55,543 nucleotides of DNA from Acinetobacter piscicola (GCF_002233755.1 NZ_NIFO01000026.1:1-55543); one strand, 5' to 3'. Numbered from the stretch's first letter, positions 36,374-46,011 are shown. Notes: generated by a model from the letters alone, not told the origin. Made by a program: numbers and translations.

Positions 36374-37423
36374 TCATATCTCTACCGCAGAGATCAATTT
36401 TTTCATGGCGGTAGGAATACCCATTTGTGTAGCTTTTTGTGGCGTTAGCCATTCTCCACCGAGTTCAGCCTGTAGATATTCTGTTTGATCTGCTTCGACT
36501 TGGAAAATATGAGCATTCAATATCCACGTAAAGTGAGTAAAACTATGCGAAATTTGAAAAGGCTCAGCAGTGGAAACCAGTTTCAATCTTTGGCAAAGTT
36601 GACTAAATTCCGCATCATTTTCAATGATGGGTATGCTCCACAAACCACCCCATAAACCGCTATTTGGTCGTTGTTGCCATAACCATGGATTATCCGATTG
36701 CAGTTCATTTGCTTGTAACAACAGTACTTTAGCTGTTTTGACAGGAACAGGCTTTTTCGGTTTTTTATAGGGTAGTTCAGTTTCTAAACCTTGTTGATGT
36801 GCTTGGCAATGCTGTTGCATTGGGCAGTATAAGCAGAGCGGTTTTTTAGGTGTACAAATGGTTGCACCTAAGTCCATGATCGCTTGAGTATAGTCATGAT
36901 TTCGCTCGACAGGACAAAGACTGTCTGCCAGTTGCCACATCGCTCGTTCATGGATGGGTTTAGTCAGATCATCTTCTATGGCAAAAAATCGTGCTAAAAC
37001 ACGTTTTACATTACCATCCATAATGACGCCGTATTGGCGTAAACCTAACGACATCAATGCACCACCTGTCGAAGGCCCAATGCCAGGAAGTTCAATCCAT
37101 TGTTCTAAATTTTCTGGAAATTGACCTTGTTGGCTGACAATGATTGCCGCTTTATGTAAGTTACGTGCACGTGCGTAATAACCCAGTCCTGCCCAATAGG
37201 GTGCAACATCATCCCATGATGCTTTGCCTAAATCATTCACAGTAGGGAAGCGTTGCATAAAATGATCAAAATATTGCAGTACCGTTTTTACTTGAGTTTG
37301 TTGCAGCATGATTTCAGATACCCAGACTTTGTATGGATCATTTGCGACTTGCCAAGGCAGATCATGGCGTCCGTGTTGATCAAACCAAGTAAGTAAGGCA
37401 TCTGAAAAGGAAAATTGCGGCAT
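36374..37423 (-). CDS. mutY: MutY A/G-specific adenine glycosylase
   Basis: MutY removes adenine opposite 8-oxoguanine. The 349-aa protein has catalytic Glu in SEIMLQQTQV and helix-hairpin-helix LPGIGPSTGGALMS with the catalytic Asp in MDGNVKRV. An iron-sulfur Cys set is visible as C-x6-C-x2-C-x5-C in CTPKKPLCLYCPMQQHC. The C-terminal NUDIX-like domain lies at about 230-345. The start is the ATG at 37423. A TTG three codons earlier is possible but has no better ribosome site. Confidence 0.95.
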   Translation of the reverse strand: MPQFSFSDALLTWFDQHGRHDLPWQVANDPYKVWVSEIMLQQTQVKTVLQYFDHFMQRFPTVNDLGKASWDDVAPYWAGLGYYARARNLHKAAIIVSQQGQFPENLEQWIELPGIGPSTGGALMSLGLRQYGVIMDGNVKRVLARFFAIEDDLTKPIHERAMWQLADSLCPVERNHDYTQAIMDLGATICTPKKPLCLYCPMQQHCQAHQQGLETELPYKKPKKPVPVKTAKVLLLQANELQSDNPWLWQQRPNSGLWGGLWSIPIIENDAEFSQLCQRLKLVSTAEPFQISHSFTHFTWILNAHIFQVEADQTEYLQAELGGEWLTPQKATQMGIPTAMKKLISAVEI

Positions 37424-37506
37424 ATTGATCAAGTATTGAAGTGAGTATAAAACTGGGTGTTTAGTATAGCGAATCGCAGTGAGCTTTCGAGCGTATTTTC
37501 AAAGTA

Positions 37507-37530
37507 AAAAAGACGCCGAAGCGTCTTTTT
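37507..37530 (-). terminator. Rho-independent terminator of the HIT gene
   Basis: AAAAAGACGC (37507-37516) and GCGTCTTTTT (37521-37530) form a perfect stem with a 4-nt loop. On the minus strand it lies 21 bp past the HIT stop and ends in a T-tract. It is symmetrical and may act in both directions. Confidence 0.9.
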
Positions 37531-37551
37531 GGATAGATGTTCAGGAAGAGC

Positions 37552-37920
37552 TTAGTCTTCGCTAATCACACCCCAACGTTTATCAAGTTTGAGTGGTTCA
37601 TTTTTGTAACGTGGAATAATGTGCATGTGGAAATGCTCAGAGTGTTCGTCACCAAACACATGACCATCATTAAATGCGATATGAAAACCTTCAGGTTGGT
37701 GACGAATCTTCAACTCATTACGTGCGAGTTCAAGTAATGTCGCCAAACTTTTACGCTCTTTTTCAGTTAAACCAAAAAAGGAGTCAGTATGGCGTAGAGG
37801 AATGATCACTGTATGCCCTTTAGACAAAGGATTGGGTTCAGGCAAAATTGCACCGAATTCATTTTTATCAATGATGTCAAATTCATCAAATTCACAATAT
37901 GGGCATTTTTTATCAGTCAT
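37552..37920 (-). CDS. HIT-family nucleotide-binding hydrolase
   Basis: The 122-aa protein has the histidine-triad motif H-phi-H-phi-H in EHFHMHIIPRY at about 96-106. An N-terminal CPYC pair (residues 6-9) could bind zinc. HIT proteins hydrolyse nucleoside phosphoramidates or dinucleoside polyphosphates. The exact substrate cannot be read from sequence. GAGGAA precedes the ATG. It is transcribed as a single gene ending at its own terminator. Confidence 0.9.
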   Translation of the reverse strand: MTDKKCPYCEFDEFDIIDKNEFGAILPEPNPLSKGHTVIIPLRHTDSFFGLTEKERKSLATLLELARNELKIRHQPEGFHIAFNDGHVFGDEHSEHFHMHIIPRYKNEPLKLDKRWGVISED

Positions 37921-37974
37921 TTTAAATTCCTCTTTTCAATCTCTGTTAAATCAAAACATCGCCGTACAATTGGG

Positions 37975-38712
37975 TTAAGCGAGTGTACGATCTAATACAC
38001 TATACATTGCGACTAAGCCGTTTTTCTCCGCTTCGGCGTTATAGCCTAAATCTACATTGTTGGCTTTGGCGCGTTCGTCAGCGAGCGGGTTACTAAAGCC
38101 ATGCTTAGCATTTTTTAGCACAATCACCTCTGCTATGACATGGGCATTGTTCATTTCTTGTTTAAATGATTCAACATCTGCCAAAGATACCATGCTGTCG
38201 AGTTCGCCATGCAGAACCAAGACTTCAGCTTTGAATGTATCTTGTTGAGCGACTTGCTGAGCAGATAAATTCGCATGGAAAGTCACAGCAGCTTTTAAGT
38301 CAGCACCTGAACGTGCTAAATCCAAAATAACTTTACCGCCATAACAAAAACCAACTGCTGCAAGACGAGTTGCATCGACTTCAGGTTGTGCTGCCAATGT
38401 TGCTAAGCCTGCATTGGCACGATCGACGATGGTATTTTCATTCTGGAATGTTTGCATCATCCATTCGCTGGCTTGAGGCACTTGAGTCGTGGCTTTTTTA
38501 TCACCATACATATCAATCGCTAGAGCAGCGAAGCCATGTTCAGCAAGTTCACGAGCGCGTTGTTCGGTATATTCATTACGCCCCCACCATTCGGGAGCAA
38601 CAATGATGCCTGCCACAGGTTTTACAGATTCAGGTGCAGCAAAATAACCAATCAGTGTTGACCCATCAGCTGAAGTATAGGTTATTTCACGAGTTTTGAT
38701 TGCGGCAACCAT
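37975..38712 (-). CDS. Dienelactone hydrolase family protein
   Basis: The 245-aa alpha/beta hydrolase has the nucleophile Cys in GFCYGG, Asp in HGELDSMV and His in NAKHGFSNP, the Cys-Asp-His triad typical of dienelactone hydrolases. No aromatic degradation genes lie nearby, so the physiological substrate is unknown. I set the start at the ATG at 38712, where AAGGAT lies about 9 nt upstream. A longer in-frame start at 38766 would add a hydrophobic extension with no support. Confidence 0.88.
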   Translation of the reverse strand: MVAAIKTREITYTSADGSTLIGYFAAPESVKPVAGIIVAPEWWGRNEYTEQRARELAEHGFAALAIDMYGDKKATTQVPQASEWMMQTFQNENTIVDRANAGLATLAAQPEVDATRLAAVGFCYGGKVILDLARSGADLKAAVTFHANLSAQQVAQQDTFKAEVLVLHGELDSMVSLADVESFKQEMNNAHVIAEVIVLKNAKHGFSNPLADERAKANNVDLGYNAEAEKNGLVAMYSVLDRTLA

Positions 38713-38829
38713 CTGTTCAATCCTTATATGAATGAGAATGAACTTGATTAAAGCATAAATCAGCAAGATTCAAAGGACTAATTTATGAATATTGGTATTG
38801 AAATGTGAGAATTTATGAAAGCCTCAATA

Positions 38830-38859
38830 AAGCAAAAAGAAGGATTAAAACCCTTCTTT
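38830..38859 (-). terminator. Terminator of the DUF1328 gene
   Basis: On the minus strand AAAGAAGG (38859-38852) pairs with CCTTCTTT (38843-38836), followed by TTGCTTTATT. It lies 40 bp past the stop of the small membrane-protein gene at 38899-39057. Confidence 0.75.
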
Positions 38860-38898
38860 AAGTATTCACTTGAAATGCACATAATAACTTTAAGTTGG

Positions 38899-39057
38899 CT
38901 AGACTTTTCCTCTGGAAATAAAGCCTACAATTGCTAAAATAGCAGCAACTACTAAGAGGATAACCGCAAAGTCTTTAGACATACCCGCAACGCCACCGAA
39001 GCCAAACAAACTCGCCACTAGTGCAATCACTGCAAAGATAATCGCCCAACGAAACAT
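38899..39057 (-). CDS. DUF1328 (YtjA-type) small membrane protein
   Basis: The 52-aa protein begins [20 protein letters not shown], continues with [13 protein letters not shown], and ends FISRGKV. It has two membrane helices and the Gly-rich turn of the DUF1328 family. GGAGAT lies about 7 nt before the ATG, and a terminator follows. The gene is small and easily missed. Its role is unknown, and related genes are often stress-induced. Confidence 0.88.
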   Translation of the reverse strand: MFRWAIIFAVIALVASLFGFGGVAGMSKDFAVILLVVAAILAIVGFISRGKV

Positions 39058-39257
39058 AATTCGATCTCCATATTGTTTTTATCAGATTTTAGTATATGCA
39101 TGTTTTTTCAACAGAAGTGTATTGTTGTGTGGCCTAAGTGTGAAAATATCAATGATATGTAATTGATCTGTTACGTTTTTAGGTTGCTGATGTCACGGTA
39201 TGGGCCGCTAAAACTGCTATAATCTATCAAACTTTTGATGAACAACGTTCGAATCGT

Positions 39258-39710
39258 ATGACTCTAAGCCTGCGTCCACAATTTTGGAAAAATTATTCTC
39301 TTGCTGAAATGAATCAAGCGGAATGGGAAGCATTGTGTGACGGTTGTGGTCTGTGTTGTTTGATCAAATTGGAAGATGACGAAACCAATGAAGTTGCATA
39401 CACCAAAGTTGCATGCAAGCTACTCGATTGTAAAACTGCACGTTGTTCTGATTACCCAAATCGCTTACAACATGTACCTGATTGTATTCAACTGACACCT
39501 GAAAAATTACAAAACATTCATTGGCTACCTTCAAGCTGTGCATATCGCCGTTTAAATGAGGGTAAAAATTTACCGACTTGGCATTACCTCAATACGGGTT
39601 CAAGAAATAGTGTGATAGAAGCCCGAAAATCAGCAGCAGGGCGTTGTATTTCTGAAGTAGAAGTCGATGAAGAAGAGATTGAAGATTATATTGTACGTTG
39701 GGTGCGATAA
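39258..39710 (+). CDS. YcgN-family (UPF0260) Cys-cluster protein
   Basis: The 150-aa protein has an N-terminal Cys cluster CDGCGLCC (about 28-35) plus later conserved Cys in VACKLLDCKTARCSDYPNR, a pattern that suggests metal or iron-sulfur binding. The function of the family is not established. It stands alone on the plus strand, divergent from the DUF1328 gene. No Shine-Dalgarno is obvious before the ATG. Confidence 0.9.
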   Translation: MTLSLRPQFWKNYSLAEMNQAEWEALCDGCGLCCLIKLEDDETNEVAYTKVACKLLDCKTARCSDYPNRLQHVPDCIQLTPEKLQNIHWLPSSCAYRRLNEGKNLPTWHYLNTGSRNSVIEARKSAAGRCISEVEVDEEEIEDYIVRWVR

Positions 39711-39866
39711 TATTGAGTTCTGTTTATTTATCTGCATTCTTCAGCAATAAAAACAATACTTTTACAGTCATTTCTCTATTCACCCACATATTATGAGTAC
39801 CTAAAGACAGACATTATTGTGGAAGGCTTTCAGGTTGCTTGAGTTAAATGAATTTTGGAAATATAC

Positions 39867-41033
39867 ATGATCGCATCAAGAAAGCTGTTCTTAATTGTAG
39901 GGCTTTTATCTTGTCATTCTTCTGTTTGGGCGCAGCCGCTCAGCGAGCAACAAGTAAAGGACATTGTAGATCAGCAATTTAAACCCTTATTAGAGCAATA
40001 TAAGATTCCCGGATTAGCGGTCGCAGTGACATTGAATGGGAAGCATTATTTTATCAATTACGGGCGAGCATCAAAACAAAACCAACAAGCGGTAAGCAAC
40101 AGTACCTTATTTGAACTTGGCTCAGTGAGTAAGACCTTTAATGCCACTTTGGCAAGCTATGCTCAGGCGCAAGGGCAGTTATCATTGTCTGATCATCCTG
40201 CCAAGTATTTCCCTGATTTAAAAAATACAGCAGTGAATAAAGCCACAATCTTGAATCTAGGCACGTATACAGCAGGTGGTTTTCCGCTTCAGTTTCCTGA
40301 TGAGATTATCCAACAACAGGATATGATTCAATATTTCCAAACTTGGCAGTCGAAAACCAAAGTCGGCGCTGCCCGTCAATATTCCAACCCAAGTATTGGT
40401 TTGATGGGTTATGTCACGGCTTTAGCCATGAAAAAGCCGTATGCTGAATTGCTTGAAAAAACATTGTTTCCACAGCTCGGTCTGACACAGAGCTTTATTC
40501 ATGTGCCTGAGCAGCAGATGTCGCAATATGCATGGGGTTATAAAAATGACCAAGCGATCCGTGTTTCCGCGGGAATGTTTGATGCTGAAGCGTATGGGGT
40601 GAAAAGTAGCAGTTCCGATATGCTGAAATTTCTAGATGCTCAAATTAACCCACAAAAATTAAAACAACCGATGCGTGCAGCGATTGAAAGTACACATGTA
40701 GGTTATTTTAAAGTCGGTGCGATGACGCAAGGTTTAGGTTGGGAGCAATATGCTTATCCTGTTCAGTTAGAGACTTTATTGCAAGGCAACTCCAGTAAAA
40801 TGGCTTTAGAAAGTCATATCGTCACGCCAATCGAGCAGCCTAAAATAGCGCCAGCCGCAACGTTGTTTAATAAAACGGGTGCGACCAATGGTTTTGGTGC
40901 CTATGTTGCATTTATCCCACAACAGAAAATAGGCATTGTGATGCTCGCTAATACAAACTTCCCAAATGCTGCACGAATCACCGCAAGCTACCGTGTCATA
41001 GAGCAGTTACTTCAAACGAACACTGCGCAATAG
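39867..41033 (+). CDS. ADC-type class C beta-lactamase (AmpC)
   Basis: This is the chromosomal cephalosporinase of Acinetobacter. The 388-aa protein has a signal peptide (about 1-22, ending VWA). The catalytic Ser lies in SVSK (86-89), YSN is at 172-174 and KTG at 336-338, so the active site is intact. Many segments match A. baumannii ADC, but the residue after KTG is Ala rather than the Ser of the ADC-7 sequence I recall. The start is set at the ATG at 39867, with GGAAAT 8 nt upstream. No ISAba1-like element lies in front, so over-expression by insertion is not indicated. No ampR neighbour is seen. Confidence 0.92.
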   Translation: MIASRKLFLIVGLLSCHSSVWAQPLSEQQVKDIVDQQFKPLLEQYKIPGLAVAVTLNGKHYFINYGRASKQNQQAVSNSTLFELGSVSKTFNATLASYAQAQGQLSLSDHPAKYFPDLKNTAVNKATILNLGTYTAGGFPLQFPDEIIQQQDMIQYFQTWQSKTKVGAARQYSNPSIGLMGYVTALAMKKPYAELLEKTLFPQLGLTQSFIHVPEQQMSQYAWGYKNDQAIRVSAGMFDAEAYGVKSSSSDMLKFLDAQINPQKLKQPMRAAIESTHVGYFKVGAMTQGLGWEQYAYPVQLETLLQGNSSKMALESHIVTPIEQPKIAPAATLFNKTGATNGFGAYVAFIPQQKIGIVMLANTNFPNAARITASYRVIEQLLQTNTAQ

Positions 41034-41112
41034 AATGTCGCATGATTACAGATTCAAATTGTAGATTTGAGTCAGACACAATAGACTAGGACAAAACAGC
41101 ATAAAGCCAATA

Positions 41113-42390
41113 ATGATGTCAGATACGCATATTCCTTTACCTGAACGTTTACGCCCTCGTGATTTGTCAGAAATCATCGGGCAAGATCATTTGCTTGGTG
41201 AAAATGCACCGTTACGTCAAATGATTGATCAAGGTCATTTACCTTCAATTATTTTTTGGGGACCGCCTGGGGTTGGGAAAACTACAATCGCATTGCTTTT
41301 GGCACAAGCTGTAGATCGTCCTTTTGTGAGCCTATCTGCGCTAAATACAGGTGTTAAAGAGCTGCGTGAAATCATTGCTGAAAGTGGTGATTTGCTGACC
41401 CCTGTGGTTTTTATTGATGAAATTCATCGTTTTAATAAGTCGCAACAAGATGCGTTATTAAATGCTGTTGAAAAAGGTAAAATTACCTTAATTGGTGCGA
41501 CCACTGAAAACCCATCCTTTGAAGTCAACAGTGCATTATTATCACGTTGTCAGGTTTATACCTTACATGCGCTGAGTAATGAAGCCATTCAAGATTTAAT
41601 ACTTCGCGCAATTCAGCAGGATAAATTTTTAAAAGAGCGTTATATTCAAATTGAAGAGTTTGATGCATTGGTGCAGTTTGCAGCTGGTGATGCACGTAAG
41701 GCTTTAAATTTAATTGATTTGATTGCCAGTACTTTTGAAGCAGATGTAGAAAATATTGTCACCAATGCAATTGTTGTAAAAGTTGCACAGCAGAATATTG
41801 CACGTTATGACAAATCGGGCGAGCAACATTATGACCTTGTATCTGCTTTTATAAAATCAATTCGTGGAAGCGACCCTGACGCGACTTTATATTGGATGGC
41901 GCGGATGTTAAAAGGTGGGGAAGATCCAGTCTTTATCGCACGTCGTATGTTGATCGCGGCTTCGGAAGATATTGGAAATTCAAATCCAAATGCTTTACTC
42001 CTTGCTGGTGAATGTTTCCGTTCGGTACAAGCGATTGGCATGCCTGAATGTCGTATTATTCTTGGACAATGTGCAGTTTATCTTGCAACCAGTGCCAAGA
42101 GTAATAGTACCTATTTAGCAATTAATAAAGCTTTAGAGTTGGCTGATAAAACTGCAAATCTTCCTGTACCGTTGCATTTACGCAATGCGCCAACCAAGTT
42201 GATGAAGGAACAAGGTTATGGTGTGGATTATCTCTATCCGCATAATTACCCTGAGCATTTTGTACTTCAAGAATATTTACCACCTGAACTCAAAGGCACG
42301 AAATTATACGAGTCTGCACGTAATAAGCGTGAAGTTGAGGGGGAACGTTTACAGCAACGTCGTTGGCAACAAGAACAGCAACAACAATAA
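41113..42390 (+). CDS. rarA: RarA (MgsA) replication-associated recombination ATPase
   Basis: RarA is a clamp-loader-like AAA+ protein acting at stalled forks. The 425-aa protein has [21 protein letters not shown] (quoted in part), Walker [10 protein letters not shown] (about 50-58), Walker [12 protein letters not shown] (about 98-108) and the sensor segment [11 protein letters not shown]. The C-terminal tetramerisation domain is present and ends in a Gln-rich tail. Two ATG codons stand in tandem at 41113 and 41116, and either may be used. Confidence 0.95.
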   Translation: MMSDTHIPLPERLRPRDLSEIIGQDHLLGENAPLRQMIDQGHLPSIIFWGPPGVGKTTIALLLAQAVDRPFVSLSALNTGVKELREIIAESGDLLTPVVFIDEIHRFNKSQQDALLNAVEKGKITLIGATTENPSFEVNSALLSRCQVYTLHALSNEAIQDLILRAIQQDKFLKERYIQIEEFDALVQFAAGDARKALNLIDLIASTFEADVENIVTNAIVVKVAQQNIARYDKSGEQHYDLVSAFIKSIRGSDPDATLYWMARMLKGGEDPVFIARRMLIAASEDIGNSNPNALLLAGECFRSVQAIGMPECRIILGQCAVYLATSAKSNSTYLAINKALELADKTANLPVPLHLRNAPTKLMKEQGYGVDYLYPHNYPEHFVLQEYLPPELKGTKLYESARNKREVEGERLQQRRWQQEQQQQ

Positions 42391-42397
42391 AGTGAGG

Positions 42398-42430
42398 TTG
42401 ATGCATAGCTTCGGCTAGGTTATGCATCAA
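42398..42430 (+). terminator. Hairpin behind rarA
   Basis: TTGATGCATA (42398-42407) and TATGCATCAA (42421-42430) are perfect arms, with a small inner stem around TTCG. It lies 8 bp past the rarA stop. There is no strong U-tract. Confidence 0.65.
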
Positions 42431-42465
42431 TTGGAAAATACATTTGCAATGATTCAGAATTGATT

Positions 42466-44817
42466 ATGAAATTATCTTTTTTATCGCTCGCTATCGTTAC
42501 GCTTCTTCCATCCCTAAGTTATGCAGAAATCTCCACTAAAATTACGACCAAACAACAAATTCAAAACGGTTCAGTGTCTCAATTAAAAGTGCTTTATCAA
42601 CAAGATTTCACACAACAAAAAAGCATTCCTCAAGGTTGGCGTATTCCTGGAAATAATGCAGGTAATGTCTATGTGGAAAAGGGCATATTGAATATTGATG
42701 GTCGTGCGAATGCGATGCAGACCACTTCAATTTTATTGCCACAAAATTTAGAAAAACAGCAAAACTATCGAATTGATTTAGAATTGAGTTTAGATCAACC
42801 TCTAAATAATTCACGTTGGGGCAGTGTGATTTATGATGTGACAGAAGCGCAAGGTGTGATTCCAAGTCGTTATTATCAGTTTACATTGCGCGCAGATACA
42901 ACAGCGAAAAATGGCACAGAGTTTGGTCGACGTAAAGCAAATGGTCAGTGGGAGCTGTTTGAAACTAAAGCATTTTCTGAAAATATCAAACCGAATCAGT
43001 GGTATAAAGCCAGTATCGTAGTGTCAGGACAGCGTGTACAGCATTATTTAAATGGCCAGTTGATGCAAGATGTTGAGTTGGAACAGCTTTCAGCCAAAGG
43101 TGGTATTGGCTTATCCGCAGCAGGTGTTATTTTAAAAGTTAAAAATATTCAAGTATCTGAACAAGTGACCGCTTTACCCAACTTACAAAATAAAGTAATC
43201 CAAGTTCAGGAAATTGAAAGTAATGTTGCTTTAGCACCGACGATTATCCAAAAGATTGAAAATAGTAGTTCACCATTAAATTCAGCCAATCAGTTGTATT
43301 ATCAACTCGATGCTCAGCTCAATTTATTCAATCAAAATGGGCAAAATATAGGGACTTTAGCGCAATATCTAGCACAGCCTCAGCGTAATACGATTCCCGT
43401 ACTTGAAATTAAAGAGCCGAAAACATTAGAAGCTTTGAAATTATTGGCGAATACTCAAGATATCAGCGATATCACCTTATTGTCTAAAAGTGATGATTTA
43501 CTCAAAACAGCACACCAAATTGTCCCGATGGTACGTACAGCTTTAGATCTAAGCGCTGAAAAATTAAAAGATAACCGTCAAAGCCTTTCTGAAATTATAC
43601 GCCGTAGCAATCAAGCCTATGCCCGAATTGTGGTTTTACCACAGTCCTTGGCTAATAAAAGCAGTGTTAGTTTTATCCAACGACATTTAATGACCGTTTG
43701 GATGGATAGCTCGGTTACGCAACCACAGCAAGCTGCGCAAATTTTAACGTCAGGTGTGAATGGTATTATTACAACGCAAAGTACATTATTCAGCAGCGTT
43801 TTAAAGCAATTTCCTAAAAATACTTTATTGCGTAAACCCTTCATTATTGGACATCGTGGTGTACCAAGTCTTGAAGATGAAAATACTTTAGAAAGTGCGA
43901 AACATGCTGTGGCTTTAGGTGCAGATATTGTCGAAAATGATATTTATCTCACTAAGGATCAACAGCTTGTTGTTATGCATGATGCAACTGTTGATCGTAC
44001 TACAACGTCAACAGGTAAAATTGAGGAGATGACACTTGCCCAAGTTCAACAACTCAAATCAAAGAATAAAGAGTATAAAATTCCAACACTTGCAGAATAT
44101 TTTTCAAGCTTTAAAAATAATCCAAATTTCGTATTAATGATTGAAATGAAAAGTGCTGATCCACAATTAGTACCCAAAATGCAGGAAGAAATTAAAAAGT
44201 ATCGAGTTGAAAATCAGGTGGTCACGACCTCTTTTAATATCGATCAAGTGGCACGTGCGCAGACATTATTGCCCCATATTCCACGTGGCTTATTGGTAGG
44301 GATGATGCCTAAAAACTACAATAATTTGGTCAGTGCCAAACAAATCAATGTGGATGTTCAAAAGTACAATTCATCTTATAACCCTGCATATCGTGCGGAC
44401 TTAATCACTTTATTAGAAATAACAAAACATCGTGGGATTAGCTTTTGGCCGTGGGCGTTAAATGATGAAACCTTTAAAAAACTTTATATCGCAGGCACAT
44501 ACGGAATAACAACGAATTCAGCACAGCTTTATTCTCAGTATATTGTTGATGTACAAGTACCACAAAATATGAAGGCTCAAGTAAATCAGCCTGTACAGCT
44601 TATTGCTCAATTAACCCAACAAGATCAAACTCAATCTCGCCAAGAAATTCGTGATTTTCTTGTTTTATCAGGCTCACCAAAATATGAGTTTAAAAATGGT
44701 CAGTTGAGTTTCTCTGAAAAAGGGACTGCTTATGTTTTAGCAGGCTATAAATATCAGATTGATTCACAAAATTTTTACCAGATATTTTCAGCACCAATGA
44801 AAATAGTCGTTAAATAA
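42466..44817 (+). CDS. Large secreted glycerophosphodiester phosphodiesterase (GDPD) protein
   Basis: The 783-aa protein has a signal peptide (about 1-21). A beta-rich lectin-like region follows (about 35-230), with WRIPGNNAG and a KANGQWELFE stretch, then a divergent TIM-barrel-like region (about 280-450). The GDPD catalytic domain (about 460-680) has IGHRG, the E and D of VENDIY, and MHDATVDRTT, the metal and acid-base residues of the family. A C-terminal beta domain closes the protein. It probably cleaves glycerophosphodiesters outside the cytoplasm. I prefer the ATG at 42466 to the TTG at 42460. Its TAA stop lies inside the target duplication of repeat copy B. Confidence 0.85.
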   Translation: MKLSFLSLAIVTLLPSLSYAEISTKITTKQQIQNGSVSQLKVLYQQDFTQQKSIPQGWRIPGNNAGNVYVEKGILNIDGRANAMQTTSILLPQNLEKQQNYRIDLELSLDQPLNNSRWGSVIYDVTEAQGVIPSRYYQFTLRADTTAKNGTEFGRRKANGQWELFETKAFSENIKPNQWYKASIVVSGQRVQHYLNGQLMQDVELEQLSAKGGIGLSAAGVILKVKNIQVSEQVTALPNLQNKVIQVQEIESNVALAPTIIQKIENSSSPLNSANQLYYQLDAQLNLFNQNGQNIGTLAQYLAQPQRNTIPVLEIKEPKTLEALKLLANTQDISDITLLSKSDDLLKTAHQIVPMVRTALDLSAEKLKDNRQSLSEIIRRSNQAYARIVVLPQSLANKSSVSFIQRHLMTVWMDSSVTQPQQAAQILTSGVNGIITTQSTLFSSVLKQFPKNTLLRKPFIIGHRGVPSLEDENTLESAKHAVALGADIVENDIYLTKDQQLVVMHDATVDRTTTSTGKIEEMTLAQVQQLKSKNKEYKIPTLAEYFSSFKNNPNFVLMIEMKSADPQLVPKMQEEIKKYRVENQVVTTSFNIDQVARAQTLLPHIPRGLLVGMMPKNYNNLVSAKQINVDVQKYNSSYNPAYRADLITLLEITKHRGISFWPWALNDETFKKLYIAGTYGITTNSAQLYSQYIVDVQVPQNMKAQVNQPVQLIAQLTQQDQTQSRQEIRDFLVLSGSPKYEFKNGQLSFSEKGTAYVLAGYKYQIDSQNFYQIFSAPMKIVVK
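44806..44817 (+). repeat. Left flanking direct repeat of repeat copy B
   Basis: GTCGTTAAATAA occurs here, including the last codons and stop of the GDPD gene, and again at 45146-45157 just after the repeat element. A 12-bp target-site duplication is the simple explanation. Confidence 0.8.
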
Positions 44818-45145
44818 CCTGAGTTCGAGATATGATATGTTCCCAACTATATGATACGCGGAAACGTCAGTCGCATTGTTTGAGGCAGGACTACATCTGC
44901 AATATACTGTTTTTGCAAGATATTAGATACTTGATGGTGTCAGTCGAGTTGGCGACTCTTGCGCTGCTTTAATCACAGCTCAGGTTTTGCCCTTGCGTGG
45001 CAGTGCCACTCATCCCGAAAGCCTTGCGAGGTAATACCTCTCAGGTCGAACCGAAGGTTAATCCTTGCATTTGATTTTAAAAGGTAAGACTCCGCTGTGC
45101 CTGATCTATCTTTTCAATAACTTACATCAAAGTTTATCCCGAACT
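44818..45145 (+). repeat. MITE-like non-coding repeat, copy B (complete)
   Basis: The element is 328 bp. It starts CCTGAGTTCGAGATAT directly after the GDPD TAA and ends TTATCCCGAACT, so its ends are inverted AGTTCGGGATAA-like sequences (two mismatches at the left end). It is flanked by the 12-bp direct repeat GTCGTTAAATAA. It has no coding frame. Internal palindromes include GTGGCAGTGCCAC (44997-45009) and GAGGTAATACCTC (45028-45040), so its RNA would be highly folded. It is inverted relative to copy A at 1-278. I do not know the parent transposon. Confidence 0.8.
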
Positions 45146-45157
45146 GTCGTTAAATAA
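45146..45157 (+). repeat. Right flanking direct repeat of repeat copy B
   Basis: This is the second copy of GTCGTTAAATAA, identical to 44806-44817. The bases outside the two copies differ. Confidence 0.8.
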
Positions 45158-45244
45158 TGTTTCACTTTGATCTGCTAGACTGTATTCAGATATAAAACGT
45201 AATGAACTCATTTCGTAAAGTGCTAAAATATTGATTTGAAAATA

Positions 45245-45280
45245 AAAAAACCGAGCAATTTAGCTCGGTTTTTTATTTTC
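45245..45280. terminator. Terminator of the dapA-bamC-purC operon
   Basis: AAAAAACCGAGC (45245-45256) and GCTCGGTTTTTT (45263-45274) form a perfect 12-bp stem with a 6-nt loop. It ends in a T-tract on both strands. It lies 17 bp past purC on the minus strand. Confidence 0.93.
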
Positions 45281-45291
45281 CAGTATCTAAA

Positions 45292-46011
45292 TTAGATATC
45301 AGAAAGATCTACACCAATACGCGTAGCCACTTCTTCATAAGCTTCAACAACACCACCTAAACCTTGACGGAAACGGTCTTTGTCGAGTTTTTTCTTAGTG
45401 TCTTTGTCCCATAAACGGCAACCGTCTGGAGAGAATTCATCACCCAGTACGATACGGTCATGGAACACGCCAAATTCAAGTTTAAAATCAACCAATAACA
45501 TGTTGCCTTGATCAAACAAGTCTTTAAGAACCACATTCACTTTTTGAGTGAGTTCTTTCATTTGAGCCAATTGTTCAGCAGTCGCCCAACCTAAGGCAAT
45601 CGCTTGAGATTCGTTGACCATTGGATCGCCCAAAGCATCATCTTTGAAAAACAATTCGAACGTTGGCGGAACAAGTTCTAAACCTTCTTCTACACCTAAA
45701 CGGCGGCATAATGAACCTGCAGCGTAGTTACGAATGACGCATTCAACAGGAATCATTTTTAATTTTTTAACTAAAACTTCAGTCGGAGAAAGGAGCTCTT
45801 CGAAGTGAGTTTCAATACCAGCAGCAGCCAATTTTTCCATGATAAAGGCATTAAAACGGTTATTCACCTTACCTTTGCGATCTAGTTGCTCTATTTTTTC
45901 GCCGTTAAATGCTGATGCATCATCACGGAAAACGAGAATTAGATGATCTGCGCTATCTGTTTCATAAACGGATTTCGCTTTACCAGTATAGAGCAAGGTT
46001 TGTTTTAACAT
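45292..46011 (-). CDS. purC: PurC SAICAR synthase
   Basis: PurC joins aspartate to CAIR in purine synthesis. The 239-aa protein begins [19 protein letters not shown]. It has [13 protein letters not shown], the [15 protein letters not shown] signature (near 90) and LVDFKLEFG. The start is the ATG at 46011, where AAAGGTT lies 6 nt upstream. A longer in-frame start at 46137 would overlap bamC and is rejected. It follows bamC by 37 bp, the same order as in many gammaproteobacteria. Confidence 0.95.
   Translation of the reverse strand: MLKQTLLYTGKAKSVYETDSADHLILVFRDDASAFNGEKIEQLDRKGKVNNRFNAFIMEKLAAAGIETHFEELLSPTEVLVKKLKMIPVECVIRNYAAGSLCRRLGVEEGLELVPPTFELFFKDDALGDPMVNESQAIALGWATAEQLAQMKELTQKVNVVLKDLFDQGNMLLVDFKLEFGVFHDRIVLGDEFSPDGCRLWDKDTKKKLDKDRFRQGLGGVVEAYEEVATRIGVDLSDI

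Noticed and set aside
39711..39866. ISAba1-like promoter in front of the beta-lactamase
   Set aside because: No insertion sequence or outward promoter signature is present in the 156 bp before the gene.
44818..45145. Copy B as an ordinary riboswitch or sRNA gene
   Set aside because: The flanking 12-bp direct repeat, inverted ends and second copy at 1-278 point to a mobile repeat instead.
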